In this document: positions 49,301 to 60,409 of the stretch, piece by piece | Layout: each line of letters starts with the position of its first letter | Position numbering within the stretch: the first letter of the stretch is position 1 | Source of the DNA: Rhynchopus euleeides | Lineage: Eukaryota > Euglenozoa > Diplonemea > Diplonemida > Diplonemidae | Direction of reading: 5' to 3' | DNA length: 64,000 nucleotides | Assembly (NCBI GenBank): GCA_963210315.1 | Contig: OY723242.1 | Location: 1,798,001 to 1,862,000 of the forward strand | Notes under the pieces: generated by a model | The model's input: the letters and a program-made list of their open reading frames with translations, nothing else | The model's database searches: none | Told to the model about the DNA's origin: nothing | Program-made: the position numbers and the translations under genes

Positions 49301-52300
49301 GGTTGCTAGAGGTTGCTGGAGGTTGCTGGAGGTTGCTAGAGGTGGCTGGAGGTTGCTAGAGGTTGCTGGAGGTTGCTGGAGGTTGCTAGAGGTTGCTGGA
49401 GGTTGCTGGAGGTTGCTGGAGGTTGCTAGAGGTGGCTGGAGGTTGCTAGAGGTTTGGAGGTTGCTAGAGGTTGCTGGACGTTGCTGGACGTTGCTGGACG
49501 TTGCTGGAGGTTGCTGGAGGTTGCTAGAGGTTGCTAGAGGTTGCTGGAGGTTGCTGGATGTTGCTGGAGGTTTCTGGAGGTTTGGAGGTTGCTGGAGGTT
49601 GCTGGAGGTTGCTGGAGGTTGCTGGAGGTTGCTGGACGTTGCTGGAGGTTGCTGGAGGTTGCTGGAGGTTGCTGGAGGTTGCTAGAGGTTGCTAGAGGTT
49701 GCTAGAGGTTGCTGGAGGTTGCTGGAGGTTGCTGGAGGTTGCTGGATGTTGCTGGAGGTTTCTGGAGGTTTGGAGGTTGCTAGAGGTTGCTGGAGGTTGC
49801 TGGACGTTGCTGGACGTTGCTGGAGGTTGCTGGAGGTTGCTGGAGGTTGCTAGAGGTTGCTAGAGATTGCTGGAGGTTGCTGGAGGTTGCTGGAGGTTGC
49901 TAGAGGTTGCTGGAGGTTGCTGGAGGTTGCTGGAGGTTTCTGGAGGTTGCTGCAGGTTGCTAGAGGTTGCCAGAGGTTGCTGGAGGTTGCTAGAGCTTGC
50001 TAGAGGTTGCTGGAGGTTGCTGCAGGTTGCTAGAGGTTGCTGCAGGTTGCTGCAGGTTGCTGGAGGTTGCTGGAGGTTGCTGGCGGTTGCTGGCGGTTGC
50101 TGGAGGTTGCTGCAGGTTGCTAGAGGTTGCTGGAGGTTGCTAGAGGTTGCTGCAGGTTGCTGGAGGTTGCTAGAGGTGGCTGGAGGTTGCTAGAGGTTGC
50201 TAGAGGTTAATGGAGGTTGCTAGAGGTTGCTGGAGGTTGCTGGACGTTGCTGGAGGTTGCTAGAGGTTGCTAGAGGTTGCTGCAGGTTGCTGCAGGTTGC
50301 TGCAGGTTGCTGCAGGTTGCTAGAGGTGGCTGGAGGTTGCTAGAGGTTAATGGAGGTTGCTAGAGGTTGCTGGAGGTTGCTGGACGTTGCTGGAGGTTGC
50401 TAGAGGTTGCTAGAGGTTGCTGCAGGTTGCTGCAGGTTGCTGCAGGTTGCTGGAGGTTGCTAGAGGTTGCTAGAGGTTACTGGAGGTTGCTGGAGGTTGC
50501 TGGAGGTTGCTAGAGGTTGCTAGAGGTTGCTGGAGGTTGCTAGAGGTGGCTGGAGGTTGCTAGAGGTTGCTGGAGGTTGCTGGAGGTTGCTGGAGGTTGC
50601 TGGAGGTTGCTGGAGGTTGCTAGAGGTGGCTGGAGGTTGCTGGAGGTTGCTGGAGGTTGCTAGAGGTTGCTAGAGGTTGCTAGAGGTTGCTGGAGGTTGC
50701 TGGAGGTTGCTGGAGGTTGCTGGAGGTTGCTAGAGGTTGCTAGAGGTTGCTAGAGGTTGCTGGAGGTTGCTGGAGGTTGCTGGAGGTTGCTGGAGGTTTC
50801 TGGAGGTTGCTGCAGGTTGCTAGAGGTTGCCAGAGGTTGCTGGAGGTTGCTAGAGGTTGCTGGACGTTGCTGGACGTTGCTGGAGGTTGCTGGAGGTTGC
50901 TGGAGGTTGCTAGAGGTTGCTAGAGGTTGCTAGAGGTTGCTGGAGGTTGCTGGAGGTTGCTGGAGGTTGCTGGAGGTTTCTGGAGGTTGCTGCAGGTTGC
51001 TAGAGGTTGCCAGAGGTTGCTGGAGGTTGCTAGAGCTTGCTAGAGGTTGCTGGAGGTTGCTGGAGGTTGCTGCAGGTTGCTAGAGGTTGCTGCAGGTTGC
51101 TGCAGGTTGCTGGAGGTTGCTGGAGGTTGCTGGCGGTTGCTGGAGGTTGCTGCAGGTTGCTAGAGGTTGCTGGAGGTTGCTAGAGGTTGCTGCAGGTTGC
51201 TGGAGGTTGCTAGAGGTGGGTGGAGGTTGCTAGAGGTTGCTAGAGGTTAATGGAGGTTGCTAGAGGTTGCTGGAGGTTGCTGGACGTTGCTGGAGGTTGC
51301 TAGAGGTTGCTAGAGGTTGCTGCAGGTTGCTGGAGGTTGCTAGAGGTGGCTGGAGGTTGCTAGAGGTTGCTAGAGGTTAATGGAGGTTGCTAGAGGTTGC
51401 TGGAGGTTGCTGGACGTTGCTGGAGGTTGCTAGACGTTGCTAGAGGTTGCTGCAGGTTGCTGCAGGTTGCTGCAGGTTGCTAGAGGTTGCTAGAGGTTAC
51501 TGGAGGTTGCTGGAGGTTGCTGGAGGTTGCTAGAGGTTGCTGGAGGTTGCTGGAGGTTGCTAGAGGTGGCTGGAGGTTGCTAGAGGTTGCTGGAGGTTGC
51601 TGGAGGTTGCTAGAGGTTGCTGGAGGTTGCTGGAGGTTGCTAGAGGTGGCTGGAGGTTGCTAGAGGTTTGGAGGTTGCTAGAGGTTGCTGGACGTTGCTG
51701 GACGTTGCTGGACGTTGCTGGAGGTTGCTGGAGGTTGCTAGAGGTTGCTAGAGGTTGCTGGAGGTTGCTGGAGGTTGCTGGAGGTTGCTGGAGGTTTCTG
51801 GAGGTTGCTGCAGGTTGCTAGAGGTTGCCAGAGGTTGCTGGAGGTTGCTAGAGCTTGCTAGAGGTTGCTGGAGGTTGCTGGAGGTTGCTGCAGGTTGCTA
51901 GAGGTTGCTGCAGGTTGCTGCAGGTTGCTGGAGGTTGCTGGAGGTTGCTGGCGGTTGCTGGAGGTTGCTGCAGGTTGCTAGAGGTTGCTGGAGGTTGCTA
52001 GAGGTTGCTGCAGGTTGCTGGAGGTTGCTAGAGGTTGCTGGAGGTTGCTAGAGGTTGCTAGAGGTTAATGGAGGTTGCTAGAGGTTGCTGGAGGTTGCTG
52101 GACGTTGCTGGAGGTTGCTAGAGGTTGCTAGAGGTTGCTGCAGGTTGCTGCAGGTTGCTGCAGGTTGCTGGAGGTTGCTAGAGGTTGCTGGAGGTTGCTA
52201 GAGGTTGCTAGAGGTTAATGGAGGTTGCTAGAGGTTGCTGGAGGTTGCTGGACGTTGCTGGAGGTTGCTAGAGGTTGCTAGAGGTTGCTGCAGGTTGCTG

Positions 52301-55180
52301 CAGGTTGCTGCAGGTTGCTGGAGGTTGCTAGAGGTTGCTAGAGGTTGCTAGAGGTTGCTGGAGGTTGCTGGAGGTTGCTAGAGGTGGCTGGAGGTTGCTA
52401 GAGGTTGCTGGAGGTTGCTGGAGGTTGCTAGAGGTTGCTGGAGGTTGCTGGAGGTTGCTAGAGGTGGCTGGAGGTTGCTAGAGGTTTGGAGGTTGCTAGA
52501 GGTTGCTGGACGTTGCTGGACGTTGCTGGACGTTGCTGGAGGTTGCTGGAGGTTGCTAGAGGTTGCTAGAGGTTGCTAGAGGTTGCTGGAGGTTGCTGGA
52601 GGTTGCTGGAGGTTGCTGGATGTTGCTGGAGGTTTCTGGAGGTTTGGAGGTTGCTAGAGGTTGCTGGAGGTTGCTGGAGGTTGCTGGAGGTTGCTGGACG
52701 TTGCTGGAGGTTGCTGGAGGTTGCTGGAGGTTGCTGGAGGTTGCTGGAGGTTGCTAGAGGTTGCTAGAGGTTGCTAGAGGTTGCTGGAGGTTGCTGGAGG
52801 TTGCTGGATGTTGCTGGAGGTTTCTGGAGGTTTGGAGGTTGCTAGAGGTTGCTGGAGGTTGCTGGACGTTGCTGGACGTTGCTGGAGGTTGCTGGAGGTT
52901 GCTGGAGGTTGCTAGAGGTTGCTAGAGGTTGCTGGAGGTTGCTGGAGGTTGCTGGAGGTTGCTGGAGGTTTCTGGAGGTTGCTGCAGGTTGCTAGAGGTT
53001 GCCAGAGGTTGCTGGAGGTTGCTAGAGCTTGCTAGAGGTTGCTGGAGGTTGCTGGAGGTTGCTGCAGGTTGCTAGAGGTTGCTGCAGGTTGCTGCAGGTT
53101 GCTGGAGGTTGCTGGAGGTTGCTGGCGGTTGCTGGAGGTTGCTGCAGGTTGCTAGAGGTTGCTGGAGGTTGCTAGAGGTTGCTGCAGGTTGCTGGAGGTT
53201 GCTAGAGGTGGCTGGAGGTTGCTAGAGGTTGCTAGAGGTTAATGGAGGTTGCTAGAGGTTGCTGGAGGTTGCTGGACGTTGCTGGAGGTTGCTAGAGGTT
53301 GCTAGAGGTTGCTGCAGGTTGCTGCAGGTTGCTGCAGGTTGCTGGAGGTTGCTAGAGGTGGCTGGAGGTTGCTAGAGGTTGCTAGAGGTTACTGGAGGTT
53401 GCTGGAGGTTGCTGGAGGTTGCTAGAGGTTGCTAGAGGTTGCTGGAGGTTGCTGGAGGTTGCTGGAGGTGGCTGGAGGTTGCTAGAGGTTGCTAGAGGTT
53501 GCTGGAGGTTGCTGGAGGTTGCTAGAGGTTGCTGGAGGTTGCTGGAGGTTGCTAGAGGTGGCTGGAGGTTGCTAGAGGTTTGGAGGTTGCTAGAGGTTGC
53601 TGGACGTTGCTGGACGTTGCTGGACGTTGCTGGAGGTTGCTGGAGGTTGCTAGAGGTTGCTAGAGGTTGCTAGAGGTTGCTGGAGGTTGCTGGAGGTTGC
53701 TGGATGTTGCTGGAGGTTTCTGGAGGTTTGGAGGTTGCTAGAGGTTGCTGGAGGTTGCTGGAGGTTGCTGGAGGTTGCTGGACGTTGCTGGACGTTGCTG
53801 GAGGTTGCTGGAGGTTGCTGGAGGTTGCTAGAGGTTGCTAGAGGTTGCTAGAGGTTGCTGGAGGTTGCTGGAGGTTGCTGGAGGTTGCTGGAGGTTGCTG
53901 GAGGTTTCTGGAGGTTGCTGCAGGTTGCTAGAGGTTGCCAGAGGTTGCTGGAGGTTGCTGGAGGTTGCTGCAGGTTGCTAGAGGTTGCTGCAGGTTGCTG
54001 CAGGTTGCTGGAGGTTGCTGGAGGTTGCTGGAGGTTGCTGGCGGTTGCTGGAGGTTGCTGCAGGTTGCTAGAGGTTGCTGGAGGTTGCTAGAGGTTGCTG
54101 CAGGTTGTTGGAGGTTGCTAGAGGTGGCTGGAGGTTGCTAGAGGTTGCTAGAGGTTAATGGAGGTTGCTAGAGGTTGCTGGAGGTTGCTGGACGTTGCTG
54201 GAGGTTGCTAGAGGTTGCTAGAGGTTGCTGCAGGTTGCTGGAGGTTGCTAGAGGTGGCTGGAGGTTGCTAGAGGTTGCTAGAGGTTACTGGAGGTTGCTG
54301 GAGGTTGCTGGAGGTTGCTAGAGGTTGCTAGAGGTTGCTGGAGGTTGCTGGAGGTTGCTAGAGGTGGCTGGAGGTTGCTAGAGGTTGCTAGAGGTTGCTG
54401 GAGGTTGCTGGAGGTTGCTAGAGGTGGCTGGAGGTTGCTAGAGGTTTGGAGGTTGCTAGAGGTTGCTGGACGTTGCTGGACGTTGCTGGACGTTGCTGGA
54501 GGTTGCTGGAGGTTGCTAGAGGTTGCTAGAGGTTGCTGGAGGTTGCTGGATGTTGCTGGAGGTTTCTGGAGGTTTGGAGGTTGCTAGAGGTTGCTGGAGG
54601 TTGCTGGAGGTTGCTGGACGTTGCTGGACGTTGCTGGACGTTGCTGGAGGTTGCTGGAGGTTGCTGGAGGTTGCTAGAGGTTGCTAGAGGTTGCTAGAGG
54701 TTGCTGGAGGTTGCTGGAGGTTGCTGGATGTTGCTGGAGGTTTCTGGAGGTTTGGAGGTTGCTAGAGGTTGCTGGACGTTGCTGCACGTTGCTGGAGGTT
54801 GCTGGACGTTGCTGGAGGTTGCTAGAGGTTGCTGGAGGTTGCTGGAGGTTTCTGGAGGTTGCTGCAGGTTGCTAGAGGTTGCCAGAGGTTGCTGGAGGTT
54901 GCTAGAGCTTGCTAGAGGTTGCTGGAGGTTGCTGGAGGTTGCTGGAGGTTGCTAGAGGTTGCTAGAGGTTGCTAGAGGTTGCTAGAGGTTGCTGGAGGTT
55001 GCTGGAGGTTGCTGGACGTTGCTGCAGGTTGCTAGAGGTTGCTGGAGGTTGCTAGAGGTTGCTGGAGGTTGCTGGAGGTTGCTGGAGGTTGCTGGCGGTT
55101 GCTGGAGGTTGCTGGAGGTTGCTGGAGGTTGCTGCAGGTTGCTGGAGGTTGCTAGAGGTTGCTGGAGGTTGCTAGAGGTT
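40331..55180. repeat. Giant minisatellite of a 10-base unit, about 1,485 copies
   Basis: The unit is GAGGTTGCTG, with common variants GAGGTTGCTA, CAGGTTGCTG, GACGTTGCTG, GATGTTGCTG, GAGGTGGCTG and rarer 9-base or TT-containing forms. Because 10 is not a multiple of three, every forward frame encodes the same cyclic peptide (LEVAGGCWRL), and the complement encodes another (QQPPATSSNL). The many open frames are artefacts of this. Rare variants such as GAGGTTAATG recur about every 0.7-1.1 kb, showing higher-order duplication. No gene inside. Confidence 0.97.
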
Positions 55181-55345
55181 GGGAGTTTGGCAGAAGTGTC
55201 CGACTGCGGGAGAGTGCCTATATGGGTGTTTGGGAGTTCGCCAGAGGTGTCCGACTGCGGGAGAGTGCTGAAATGCGTCGTTCGGAGTTAGGCAGAAGTG
55301 TCCGGAAGTTGCTGGAGGGTGCTCGTGGTTGCTGCAGGCTACTGG
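55181..55345. repeat. About 50-base degenerate tandem repeat at array edge
   Basis: GTGTCCGACTGCGGGAGAGT occurs twice with related text, in the same style as 56362-56515. It joins the 10-base array directly at 55181. Confidence 0.8.
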
Positions 55346-56361
55346 AAGTTGCTGGTCGCTGGAAACGGTCAGGAACAGGTGTTTTCTGTAGGGTATAGCT
55401 GCTACCTACAGTGAGCGAGTTCTTTTTAGCAGATTGGTTTGTGCGGCTAGCAGAGGACGCGGGGGCGGAGCACCCAACAAGGGAGTGAGAATCAACGCCA
55501 CGGTTCCTGTCTGCGGGTCGCCAGCGGGGCTGCGTCACGCCGCTGCGCGTGCGGGGGTCGCCTCCTCCCGGTGGAGTGGCGGTTGCGGGTACGAGCTGGT
55601 GTCGCGCGTCGGGCGTGGGGTTGTGGCGTGTGGTCGGAGCGTTGGTCACAACTTGGTGTGAGCGGATGGTGAGGGGAGCTGTCAGAGTTGTGTGGCTGAC
55701 GGGCTGTGTGACTGGGAATCGGCGGTGGCTGTGCCGGCCGCAGTCACACAACCTGCCCCAATCCCCCACACGAAGCCGTGATCATGTGAATTCCGCATTG
55801 CCAGTGGCCACCAATGTGACCCCCAGCATAGAATGCAATGGCCGTCTGCAATGTCAATCTGAGAGCCGATGAACCGGGCACCCAACGCCTCTTGTGGACT
55901 TCTGTTCAATGCCGATGCGCGGCTCCAACCTCGAGTACGGTTGTTCCCAGTGAGATATTGTGAAGCGCCGGATACCTGCCCCCACCCCACCCCACCCCCA
56001 CCACCCCCTCCTGCACGTGCCTTGGACAAGTGTTCCGCATTCCGCCCTGATGTGCCAACAATTATCACACAGATGCCCTCCATACACATCCCCCACAGTC
56101 AGACAGATAGACAGACAGACAGTGACAGTCCAGGATATCAGTGCATCCTTGTACCCAAAACAACACCATGGCAGTCGGCCCTGAGTCGGGTGGCGGCGTC
56201 GGCGGGGGCCTGGATTCGGCATTTTTTGTGTGGAAAGTCTCATTTTTGTGTGCCAGAGGTCGGAGGTGGTGAGGAGGCGGTGAACGGGAGGGAAAAACTG
56301 CCCCATCAAAAAATCCACGGTACCTACAGCAGAAAATTAAACAGTCTTGCCAGGCCCTATG
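55346..56361. other. GC-rich region between satellite islands
   Basis: 55405-55640 resembles 57385-57575 (TAGCAGATTGGTTTGTGCGG against TGCAGATTGGTTTTGGCAGT, and both end GGGGTTGTGGCGTGTGGTCG), so the two flanks share a duplicated segment. A short GACAGACAGACAG run is at about 56099. Plus-strand frames are open but not convincing. Confidence 0.45.
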
Positions 56362-56515
56362 TTTAGGACTTAGGCAGAGGTGTGCGACTGCAGGAGAGTG
56401 CTGAAATGGGTGTTTAGGACTTAGGCAGAGGTGTCCGACTGCCGGAGAGTGCTGAAATGGGTGTTTCGGAGTTAGGCAGAGGTGTGCGACTGCAGGAGAG
56501 TGCTGAAATGGGTGT
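56362..56515. repeat. 51-base tandem repeat, three units
   Basis: GGCAGAGGTGTGCGACTGCA and GGAGAGTGCTGAAATGGGTG recur at about 51-base spacing, related to 55181-55345 on the other side. Confidence 0.85.
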
Positions 56516-56706
56516 TTGGCCCTGCTGCTGGTGGTTGCTGGAAGTTGCTTGAGGTTGCTGGAGGTTGCTAGAGGTTGCTAGAGGTTGCTAGAGGTTGCTA
56601 GAGGTTGCTAGAGGTTGCTAGAGGTTGCTAGAGGTTGCTAGAGGTTGCTAGAGGTTGCTGGAGGTTGCTGGAAGTTGCTAGAGGTTGCTGGAGGTTGCTG
56701 GAGGTA
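56516..56706. repeat. Second small island of the 10-base minisatellite
   Basis: About 19 units of GAGGTTGCTA/GAGGTTGCTG, more uniform than the main array. Separated from it by about 1.3 kb. Confidence 0.95.
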
Positions 56707-57195
56707 ACTTCTCAGGCATGTGGGGGCGCGGGCGGCGAAGCCGCCCGCGCCCCCCCGCGCCCCCCCGCGCCCCCCCGCGCCCCCCCGCGCCCCCCCGCGC
56801 CCCCCCGCACCCCCGCAGCGGGCCCCGCTCCCATGTCTGGTGTGGTACCTTCATAGAGAACTAACATTGCGAGATGGTGCTGGGAGACTTGCTTTTCCAT
56901 TCACTCCGCCTCTCAGAACCCCCTGCTCGGCTGATCGCCGACTAGGTTGCTGGAAGTTGCTGGAGGTAACTTCTCAGGCATGTGGGGGCGCGGGCGGCGA
57001 AGCCGCCCGCGCCCCCCCGCGCCCCCCCGCGCCCCCCCGCGCCCCCCCGCGCCCCCCCGCACCCCCGCAGCGGGCCCCGCTCCCATGTCTGGTGTGGTAC
57101 CTTCATAGAGAACTAACATTGCGAGATGGTGCTGGGAGACTTGCTTTTCCATTCACTCCGCCTCTCAGAACCCCCTGCTCGGCTGATCGCCGACT
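56707..57195 (+). repeat. ~250-base tandem duplication with G-rich cores
   Basis: Two copies (about 56690-56943 and 56945-57195) share TAACTTCTCAGGCATGTGGG, a GGGGGCGCGGGCGGC-GAA hairpin, a GCGCCCCCCC decanucleotide repeat (six units in the first, five in the second) and ATTGCGAGATGGTGCTGGGA. The last part resembles 1295-1354. The proline/alanine frame running through both is an artefact of the C-rich repeat. Confidence 0.9.
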
Positions 57196-57570
57196 TCCGG
57201 CCGGTTCCCTGGTCAAGCTATGGGTTGACTGCTGCATCACCCGGGCGCTCCCGTTAGCCCTTCCGTCGTCGTATGATCTAGACGCCTTGATGTACTGGTC
57301 GACGCGATGCGTGCGGTCGTCGTGCACTTCCGGGGTCTCCTGGCAGTTCCCGCTCGACCCGGGAGTGGACCGGGCGGGAGCGGGGTCTTTTGCAGATTGG
57401 TTTTGGCAGTGGGTGGAGGACAAGGGGGTGGGAACCAACGTCCTGTGTGCGGGTCGTGAGTGGGACTATAGTGCGGTTGCGGGTGCGAGCCGAAGTCGCG
57501 GAGGTGTGGGGCGTGGGTGTGTAGCGCGTCGGGTGTGGGGTTGTGGCGTGTGGTCGGAGCGTTGGTGAGC
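57196..57570 (+). other. Coding-like open stretch, unidentified
   Basis: A plus-strand frame stays open for about 125 codons and reads like protein in places: LVKLWVDCCITRALPLALPS, then GVDRAGAGSFADWFWQWVED. It has no start of its own (open upstream through the C-rich repeat), and its last third becomes repetitive. The related segment at 55405-55640 has a stop in the same region. Possibly an exon remnant. Confidence 0.3.
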
Positions 57571-57654
57571 ACGTTTTTTGCGCTGGGTGTCAGTGGGTGA
57601 TTGGCTGTGCGACGTGCAGACCTGCTGGATTGGGTGCGGATGCAGGGACGACGA

Positions 57655-57800
57655 GGAGCGACCTCGGAGCGACCTGTTTCGGTGCTGAGCGACCTCGGAG
57701 CGACCTTGAGCGGCCTGTTTTGGTGCGGAGCGACCTCTGTTAGCTGTGAGCGACCTCGGAGCGATCTTGAGCGACCTGTTTCGGTGCGGAGCCGCACACA
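57655..57800. repeat. GAGCGACCT short repeats
   Basis: Nine or so copies of GGAGCGACCT/TGAGCGACCT interleaved with GTTTCGGTGC words, in imperfect 40-60-base blocks. Confidence 0.8.
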
Positions 57801-58009
57801 GTGAGGACAGACTGAGACTCCCCTCCAAGCCCCTGCCCCTGCCCCAACAGCCCTCTTGTCTGTGTTTGTAACTGCCGGTGCAGAGACACACCCATCCTAC
57901 AATCCTACAGGTGCAGGATTTCTACAACATGATGTCATCAGATGCAAGAGACTGTGTACCACTGTTGAGAGAGTGACATCTGCTACCACCCACCTACCAC
58001 CCCCTTCAG

Positions 58010-58361
58010 AGGCTTGCCCGTGAGGTGGCGCGACATCTACCTCCTGGCAATCACAGAGCACCCCGCAGTCTGTGCGCCCGCTGCGTCTGATATTGCCCAA
58101 GGCAGCGCACCAGCATCGACGGCTACGGGCCAGCCACCCGCGGAGCACCAACACGCACAGCAGGATGGCTCAACGTCGTCGTCGGACTCGTCAGACTCTT
58201 CGGACTCATCCGACTCATCGTCATCCCCAAGTTCCGAGAGCACGATATACCACCGCTGTATCACAGCGAACCCAGCGCTCTATTCAAGTCATGCGTCTGG
58301 AAGCTGCTTGAGAGATGGTGTGCAGAACGACCGCGGCTCGGGACATGAGTCCGATAAGTAG
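58010..58361 (+). CDS. Hypothetical exon with Ser/Asp-rich tract
   Basis: Follows a good acceptor (CCACCCCCTTCAG at 57997-58009) and runs to TAG at 58359. It reads LPVRWRDIYLLAITEHPAVC, an Ala/Gln/His-rich linker, then a low-complexity SSSDSSDSSDSSDSSSS tract and TIYHRCITANPALYSSHAS. There is no ATG at its start, so it is probably a last exon of a gene whose earlier exons were not found. The acceptor and first 20 bases (CTTCAGAGGCTTGCCCGTG) recur at 58939-58957, where the reading frame is not kept. This suggests a duplicated exon edge. No family recognised. Confidence 0.4.
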
Positions 58362-59508
58362 ATGATGGAAGCCTTCAAGAGAGACACCGTTTTTCTCACA
58401 TTCCTCTTTTTTCTGCTTTCGTCAAAACACCCCCACCCCCAACCCATGTTTTTCTTATCAAATACGTTACGTACTCAGTATGGATCTTTGATGTGTGTAA
58501 CACAAATATGTCATTGTTGACCCGCCTCCCCTTCGTGGGGGGTGAGGGCCAGGTGGGGTGTGCGACGACCACCGACTGAGGCAAGACATATGGACACACA
58601 GGTAATTGAACATTGGGAGGATGTGGAAGGGTGGGTTCGTTTATAAAACTGGTCCCCAGGCCCCTCCCGTTGATTCTTCGGGGGAGGCGGGGCTGGTAGA
58701 ACAGGGTAAACCCCATACCTTGCTCCCAAGGCAGGGCAGTGGTATGGATTTTCCAATCCAGTCACTGAGTGGTGAGGGACCTGTCATGTTTACTGCTTCT
58801 GCTTTTACTCTGTATTTGCATTTGCGATGAGAAACATACTTGTTCCCACTACTAAACCCTAGAGTACAGGAAACATTGCTTGGAGTGCTGATAATGGATG
58901 GGATGTGGATGAGCATTACAAAGCAATTGACCACCCCCTTCAGAGGCTTGCCCGTGCAGGGCTCCCTCCACTCTGGGGGAGGCTTGAGGTTTCTGAGAGT
59001 CAGCAGACCAGGTCCTGCGTGTTCTTCTCGGCGTAGAGTGCACATTGTCAGTATTCTCCGGGTAGGAGACGTGTAGTTGTGCCAGAGATGCGCCGGCACC
59101 ACATTTCTACCGGATGAGGTGTCGTTTTTTCCGGTTCGGAATGCGAAAATACAGCTTGTTTTCCCACTTTCTGGCCAGAAATCCCGATTTGGCCGAGACT
59201 TGTGGCCAGGGTGGCTGGGTATTGGCCCAAACGGCCCCAAAATTCACCAATAATATTGTACACGGATTTTGGTTTTTTTTACAAGGGATTTTCAGCCAAA
59301 TTTCAAACTTGCCACCCCCTAGTCTTGTGTGTATGAGCTGCGGCCTGCTGGGGAACTCCTCTTGCATGAAGGCAACAATCCCGGCAGGGCGTCACAAGGA
59401 GGCCCTCGAGCTCATGGACACGCAGGCCTGGGTTTGCCCCCCTTGCTCCTGGGGTTCAGCGGCAGGACACTGCTCTCGCAAGTGGGGCGGCTCCCTCACC
59501 TCACACAG
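58362..59508. other. Spacer with duplicated exon edge, no assigned gene
   Basis: Includes the repeated CTTCAGAGGCTTGCCCGTG at 58939 and TTGCTCCCAAGGCAGGGCAG at 58720 (also near 40130). The rest is ordinary sequence. Confidence 0.4.
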
Positions 59509-59878
59509 GGCAGGGGCAGGGCGAGAACTCTGCTGAGCGCATCGTTGCACTCGAGGCCGAACTGAAGGAGCTCAAGACCCAGCAGAGAGCCGGCCCCGCG
59601 AGCGATGTTCAGGGACGTGCTGCACAACCCGGGACGAGTGCACTGGGCGCAGGTGCCACTGTCGCGACGCCTGGAATGGGCTCGCCGCATGGGATCCACG
59701 CCGCGATGCCTGGAACGGGCTCGCCGCTGAGGGAAGGTCACGCCTTGAGGCCCGGGATGGGTTCGCCGCAAGCGAAGCCATCCCGGGTTTGGCGCACAAA
59801 CAACGTCTTATCTTTTTTTGGGATGCGTTTCCCTCGAATTGCCCAATTGAAAATCAGGAATTGCCCATTCTTTTGACC
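59509..59878 (+). CDS. Hypothetical exon: coiled coil followed by PGMGSP repeats
   Basis: After an acceptor-like CTCACACAG (ends 59508) the frame reads GQGQGENSAERIVALEAELK, then ELKTQQRAGPASDVQGRAAQ, then a linker with four PG(M/T)GSP-like repeats (PGMGSPHG, PGTGSPLR, PGMGSPQA). ERIVALEAELKELK has the heptad pattern of a coiled coil. Low-complexity Gly/Ser/Pro repeats follow. The frame then runs into a dispersed word (TTTGGCGCACAAACA) shared with 38727 and 39578, so the true end may be near 59785. Earlier exons were not found. Confidence 0.4.
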
Positions 59879-60078
59879 CCTGGTCATATCCCCCCCCCCC
59901 CCCCCTAGGGGGGGTCAAATGCCACCCTTTTACGTGGACAAACACGATTTTTCAAAAAACCGGCGCAGAGGCCCCAAAGCCCCCGTAAACCCTCCAAACC
60001 CCCCCAGATCGGTCCGGAAACCCATCGAACCCCACTTTTCCACCATTCCGGGCACCTCAGGTGCCCGAATTGGGGTAC

Positions 60079-60280
60079 CTAAATTTTGTGCCACCGTTTG
60101 GTACCGTACAGTGCCACTGTGTGGGAGGTTGGAAAAGAAAATGCCCCAACACACCACATCTGAGGGTTGCAATGCATGTTGCTTGCCAACCACGTCATCC
60201 GGTGGGTGTCAGGCGCTATGTAGGTGGCATTAGCCAGGTCTTCGATGTGTTCTGGCTTGTATATATACCTCCCTGCCACC
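60079..60280 (-). CDS. Arm-encoded 65-residue module, left arm
   Basis: The minus strand reads GRYIYKPEHIEDLANATYIA, then PDTHRMTWLASNMHCNPQMW and CVGAFSFPTSHTVALYGTKR, ending WHKI and TAG. The right arm encodes the same residues on the plus strand (about 60699-60893). Upstream, the frame continues into the centre for about 50 more codons of different sequence. Real coding is suggested by the identical frame in both arms, but since the arms are near-identical DNA this is not independent proof. Function unknown. Confidence 0.4.
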
Positions 60281-60409
60281 ATGCACCGGGAGGCTGCCTG
60301 TAGGTACGGAACAGTCCAGATGGTCGTGTGATTCCTGTGCAGCAGTGCTCCACAACCGGGATGTGTTGACAACGACTGTTGCAACACGAGCTGTACATTC
60401 CGGGAACAC

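Noticed and set aside
40331-55180. Telomere or subtelomere
   Set aside because: The unit is not a TTAGGG-type repeat, and unrelated sequence with genes continues on both sides.
40545-55291. Dozens of leucine/valine/glycine/cysteine/tryptophan-rich repeat proteins
   Set aside because: The 10-base unit makes all forward frames encode the same cyclic peptide. Starts come from GATG or TAATGG variants and stops from CTAGAGG variants. No codon-level signal.
55869-56366. 165-residue plus-strand gene next to the satellite
   Set aside because: It includes a poly-C-derived proline run and a GACAGACA microsatellite. Neither its start nor its composition is convincing, and no splice sites fit.
56720-57195. 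Proline/alanine-rich protein in the C-rich duplication
   Set aside because: The PPRAPPRPPAP text is the translation of the GCGCCCCCCC decanucleotide. The unit number differs between the two copies without regard to frame.
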